6,662 nucleotides of DNA from Coxiellaceae bacterium (GTDB lineage Bacteria > Pseudomonadota > Gammaproteobacteria > GCA-013414725): contig CP058706.1 in assembly GCA_013414725.1 (NCBI GenBank), forward strand, positions 1,262,042 through 1,268,703. Reading direction: 5' to 3'. Within the stretch, counting starts at the first letter, position 1; each line of letters starts with the position of its first letter. The notes beneath the pieces were generated by a model, which was given only the letters and a program-made list of their open reading frames with translations, did no database searches and was not told the origin of the DNA. Positions 4,791-6,662 of the stretch are shown in pieces. Made by a program: the position numbers and the translations under genes.

Positions 4791-6184
4791 ATGCTAAAAA
4801 AGTTGGCTTGTTATTACAACGCTATCAAAAGCAGCCTTTTAATTTTGGTTTTAAAACATCGGCTAATCCTGAAAATTCTGTCGGCACAATTACTGCGCAA
4901 TTGAATAGCGCAACACCTGTGGTTGCCGATGAATTAAAGCCGTTGGCGGAATTTTATGGTAGTATGGACAGTGAGACCATAAAAGAGTTTGTTCGGTTGT
5001 TTCTTAAGCTTTGCTATCAAGAATTGTTAGAACTTGATTGTGAGTTTGTTAATACACCTGTTTATGGTGCGGATTATATCATTTTTAAAAACAAAGAGCT
5101 AAAAGCAGTGAGCCAATATTTAACGCCGGAGTTTGCTGACAAATATATGGCGCATGATTTGCTAGAGATGAAAAATAATGTGAATGAATTATTGTGCCAA
5201 CGTGCGGATGGTAAGAGTTTTTCTGAAGGTCTTATTGCGCAGTTAAAAACAGTCCAATCTCTGGCCAATAACAATTCTTCGGACAATAATAATTCGCAAT
5301 TAGAACGTATTAAAGAACCTGCCAAAGTTCTGTCTCGATTGATAGAAAAATTGAATAGCCAATTTTTATGGCAAGAAAATAATAATAATTCGGCTGAAAC
5401 TGGTTTGGTCCGTAGTCTGCAAGCCAGCGCAAGAACATTTACTCAGTTATTTGATGTGCTAAATAAGATTGCCAAGAAAAAACAACAATTCGTCCAAAAC
5501 ATTGAAATGAAACGCCATTTGAATGATACAGGAACAGCGCTATTAAATGGATTTATTGCTGGTTTTATGCAATCAGAAATACCTGCATACTCATTTCCGT
5601 TATTGCTACAGGAATTAATGACTGATTCTAAAATTAAAATGGCTGTAAAAAATCTTAAGCCCTTATTTACCCAATTTTTGTGGGAAGCAGCAATAGCAGG
5701 GAAAGTTGAATTGTTCCAGTTAATGACTGTCTTAATTGATGATTTGAATTTCAGAGATGAAAACGGCAATACATTATTACATAGTGCCGCCATCAGTCCA
5801 AATCCACAATTAATGGCCTGGTTGTTAAGCTTTTATGAACAAAGACAGGTTAAAGTCCCTATTAATACGCTTAATGACTGGTGTCTTGCACCGATACATT
5901 TGGCTGCCAGTCATGGTTGCAGTGATGTACTTGATTTGTTATTAAGTAAGGGGGCGGAAATTAATTTGGCTGGATATGGTCAGCAGACTCCTTTGCATCG
6001 AGCCTATGCTTTTGATAAACAAAAAAATGTTGAGTTTTTATTATCGAAAAATGCAAATCCTGAGTGCCTTGATACCCAAGGTTTTACTCCCAAAAAATGG
6101 GCGATGGAGTTGGGTCTAGTGCAAGAAACTCAAGCTACAAATCCTGAGGAACCTGAAGTTAATCAAGAAGCAGTGTTAAACTGA
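4742..6184 (+). CDS. piece 12 of the broken gene: linker, second ankyrin block and C-terminus
   Basis: This is the longest intact piece, 470 codons if started at GTG 4772, but the true reading enters at about 4745 (IAKGVDANNVTVD). Restored residues about 1270-1749. Order: a helical region; an Asn-rich linker near 1445-1454 and a four-Asn run at 1482-1485; further helices (QNIEMKRHLNDTGTALLNG); ankyrin repeats near 1595-1730; and the tail EEPEVNQEAVLN. It keeps its frame through many A5-A7 and T5 runs, unlike the first 3.8 kb of the gene. No start signal supports separate translation, though a gene finder would call it as an ankyrin-repeat protein. Confidence 0.75.
   Translation, partial: FIAKGVDANNVTVDRPNAKKVGLLLQRYQKQPFNFGFKTSANPENSVGTITAQLNSATPVVADELKPLAEFYGSMDSETIKEFVRLFLKLCYQELLELDCEFVNTPVYGADYIIFKNKELKAVSQYLTPEFADKYMAHDLLEMKNNVNELLCQRADGKSFSEGLIAQLKTVQSLANNNSSDNNNSQLERIKEPAKVLSRLIEKLNSQFLWQENNNNSAETGLVRSLQASARTFTQLFDVLNKIAKKKQQFVQNIEMKRHLNDTGTALLNGFIAGFMQSEIPAYSFPLLLQELMTDSKIKMAVKNLKPLFTQFLWEAAIAGKVELFQLMTVLIDDLNFRDENGNTLLHSAAISPNPQLMAWLLSFYEQRQVKVPINTLNDWCLAPIHLAASHGCSDVLDLLLSKGAEINLAGYGQQTPLHRAYAFDKQKNVEFLLSKNANPECLDTQGFTPKKWAMELGLVQETQATNPEEPEVNQEAVLN
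5714..6130 (+). other. ankyrin-repeat block 2
   Basis: Four to five ankyrin units fall in restored residues about 1594-1732: GNTLLHSAAISPNPQLMAWL (G at 1611), DWCLAPIHLAASHGCSDVLD then LLLSKGAEINL (from 1648), GQQTPLHRAYAFDKQKNVEF (G at 1682) and a partial GFTPKKWAMELGL (G at 1716). The order and spacing repeat block 1: a TLLH unit, a PxHLA unit, LLxxGAxINL, then a G(N/Q)QT unit with an aligned DR or HR. Confidence 0.85.
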
Positions 6185-6228
6185 TATAATAATGTACACA
6201 GAGTGGATCCGCTCGCCCTACTGTCCCT

Positions 6229-6263
6229 GTCGTTATCCCGCGGTGAAGACCGCGGGATTCAGG
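6229..6263 (+). repeat. CCGCGG palindrome, copy 1
   Basis: A perfect 10 bp stem, ATCCCGCGGT (6235-6244) with ACCGCGGGAT (6249-6258), closes a GAAG tetraloop and is framed by GTCGTT and TCAGG. Dispersed palindromes with the pattern GTCATnCCGCGG...CCGCGGGAnCCAG are common in proteobacterial intergenic DNA. No T tract follows on either strand, so a terminator role is not supported. Confidence 0.8.
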
Positions 6264-6360
6264 AAAAAGAGACAGTATGGCAAAATCATGGATGTTTACT
6301 TCCTGACTAAATAAACACAACGCAACAAAATGGAACGTTGTTGATGGAATGAGGTATTCT

Positions 6361-6395
6361 TCTGGGTCCCGCGGTCTTCGCCGCGGAATGACGGA
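6361..6395 (-). repeat. CCGCGG palindrome, copy 2, inverted
   Basis: The reverse complement reads GTCATTCCGCGGCGAAGACC and continues CGCGGGACCCAG, closely matching copy 1 but shorter by a few bases at the left of the stem. The stem here is CCGCGG (6369-6374) with CCGCGG (6381-6386). Being opposite in direction, the two copies can also pair with each other to form one long hairpin around the spacer 6264-6360. Confidence 0.75.
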
Positions 6396-6441
6396 GGGTA
6401 GATATGGTGAATCTGCTTGATCCACTTACATTTGTATCATT

Positions 6442-6662
6442 ATGACCGATAACTACGAATTAATTCGTTCGCGGCGTCGAACGATCAGTATTGAAGTGAC
6501 CAATGAGGCACGTGTGTTGGTGCGTGCGCCGTTGCGTATGGCGAATACTGAGATTATGGCATTTATTCAAGAGAAACAGCGTTGGATTGCAAAACAATTG
6601 CAGCGCATCCAATCGTTGCGTGCAGCTGTGGCACCGAAACAATTTGTAACAGGTGAGCAATT
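6442..6662 (+). CDS. YgjP-like zinc metallopeptidase (DUF45), 3' end missing
   Basis: The frame opens at ATG 6442 and runs off the window after 73 codons plus 2 nt. It begins MTDNYELIRSRRRTISIEV and continues VLVRAPLRMANTEIMAFIQE, then KQRWIAKQLQRIQS. This is the N-terminal pattern of the YgjP/DUF45 family: a basic Arg-rich strand, V-x-V-R-A-P, then an alpha helix with a conserved W. The family's HExxH zinc site is further downstream, outside the window, so catalysis cannot be checked. A TGA at 6418-6420 in the same frame rules out any earlier ATG or GTG. The start has no visible Shine-Dalgarno sequence and comes only 16 bp after the repeat ends. Base composition is closer to rlmJ than to the ankyrin gene. 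The physiological substrate of the family is poorly known. Confidence 0.88.
   Translation, partial: MTDNYELIRSRRRTISIEVTNEARVLVRAPLRMANTEIMAFIQEKQRWIAKQLQRIQSLRAAVAPKQFVTGEQ

Larger units (their letters stand above)
946..6184 (+). pseudogene. very large ankyrin-repeat protein gene, one frame broken by eleven -1 frameshifts
   Basis: Twelve open segments follow one another without gaps, each in the frame reached by adding one base: frames 1,3,2,1,3,2,1,3,2,1,3,2. Breaks: G5 at 1465-1469, A6 1626-1631, A7 2076-2082, A5 2148-2152, A6 2385-2390, A5 2761-2765, near 2917-2925, A5 2971-2975, T5 3779-3783, A5 4189-4193 and T5 4740-4744. One base added at each gives 5,250 nt, or 1,749 residues plus stop. 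The restored protein has about 1,100 residues without a recognised domain, ankyrin repeats near 1135-1290 and 1595-1730, Asn-rich linkers, and the tail EEPEVNQEAVLN. No signal peptide or clear membrane segment is visible. Ankyrin proteins of this size in intracellular bacteria are often effectors secreted into the host; that role is inferred. It may be a true pseudogene, a gene intact in the cell but mis-sequenced at homopolymers, or one decoded by slippage. The continuity is well supported; the cause is open. Confidence 0.85.
6203..6425. repeat. composite palindromic repeat region between the ankyrin gene and the metallopeptidase gene
   Basis: The outer ends are GTGGATCCGCT (6203-6213) and TGCTTGATCCAC (6414-6425). 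These are the two halves of the same element seen complete at 877-902, here about 200 bp apart. Between them sit two copies of a CCGCGG palindrome in opposite orientation (6229-6263 and 6361-6395) and a spacer of about 97 bp. No credible gene lies in the interval 6185-6441. It looks like a repeat of one family interrupted by, or grown around, a pair from a second family. Confidence 0.75.

Noticed and set aside
5443..5793. Minus-strand open frame of 116 codons
   Set aside because: It is antisense to a well-supported coding piece with ankyrin repeats; the sequence is a Ser/Asn/Phe-rich shadow.
6185..6190. Perfect TATAAT just after the ankyrin gene stop
   Set aside because: No -35 sequence at 16-18 bp; the nearest TTAATC is 20 bp away. 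Chance is likely in AT-rich DNA.
6277..6306. Tiny open frame MAKSWMFTS in the repeat spacer
   Set aside because: Nine codons with no ribosome binding site; not enough to call a gene.
6159..6425. Minus-strand open frame of 88 codons over the repeat region
   Set aside because: It lies almost wholly in palindromic repeat DNA, has no start signal and resembles no protein I know.
6460..6660. Minus-strand open frame of 66 codons at the window end
   Set aside because: The + strand here encodes a recognisable YgjP/DUF45 N-terminus; the Cys/His/Thr-rich antisense reading is a shadow.

Overview
This is a low-GC chromosomal window, most likely from a gammaproteobacterium. The best guess is a host-associated or intracellular lineage of the Legionella/Coxiella type. 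That rests on an RlmJ rRNA methyltransferase, a YgjP-like metallopeptidase, a very large ankyrin-repeat protein with an acidic C-terminal tail, and GTGGATC/CCGCGG palindromic intergenic repeats. The taxonomic guess is an inference, not a match.

Layout, all genes on the + strand. Positions 1-741 hold the 3' part of rlmJ (23S rRNA adenine-N6 methyltransferase), cut by the window edge. Positions 742-945 are an intergenic stretch with a possible promoter and a palindromic repeat (818-906) followed by a T tract. Positions 946-6184 hold one very large gene split into twelve successive reading frames. Positions 6185-6441 are a second intergenic stretch made almost entirely of nested palindromic repeats. 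Positions 6442-6662 hold the 5' part of a YgjP/DUF45 zinc metallopeptidase gene, running off the window.

The main result concerns the middle 5.2 kb. It looks at first like a run of eight or more small unknown genes. It is better read as one reading frame of 1,749 codons, starting at ATG 946 behind a good GGAG site and ending at TGA 6182-6184. Eleven frameshifts interrupt it. Every one is a step of the same sign (one base missing), and ten of the eleven fall in a run of five to seven identical bases (eight A runs counting the short one, two T runs, one G run, with one A3 exception). Restoring one base at each gives an exact multiple of three (5,250 nt), with no nonsense substitution to repair. 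The restored protein has about 1,100 residues of mostly helical, unrecognised sequence, then ankyrin repeats in two blocks (about 1135-1290 and 1595-1730) separated by about 300 residues with Asn-rich linkers. Its tail resembles a Dot/Icm secretion signal.

Three explanations compete: homopolymer under-calling in the sequencing, recent pseudogenisation, or a gene read through by slippage on poly(A)/poly(T) tracts. The sequence alone cannot decide. The gene is visibly more AT-rich than its neighbours and is bracketed by two copies of the same repeat family, which suggests an accessory insertion between two housekeeping genes. No tRNA, rRNA, CRISPR array, transposase or integrase is seen.
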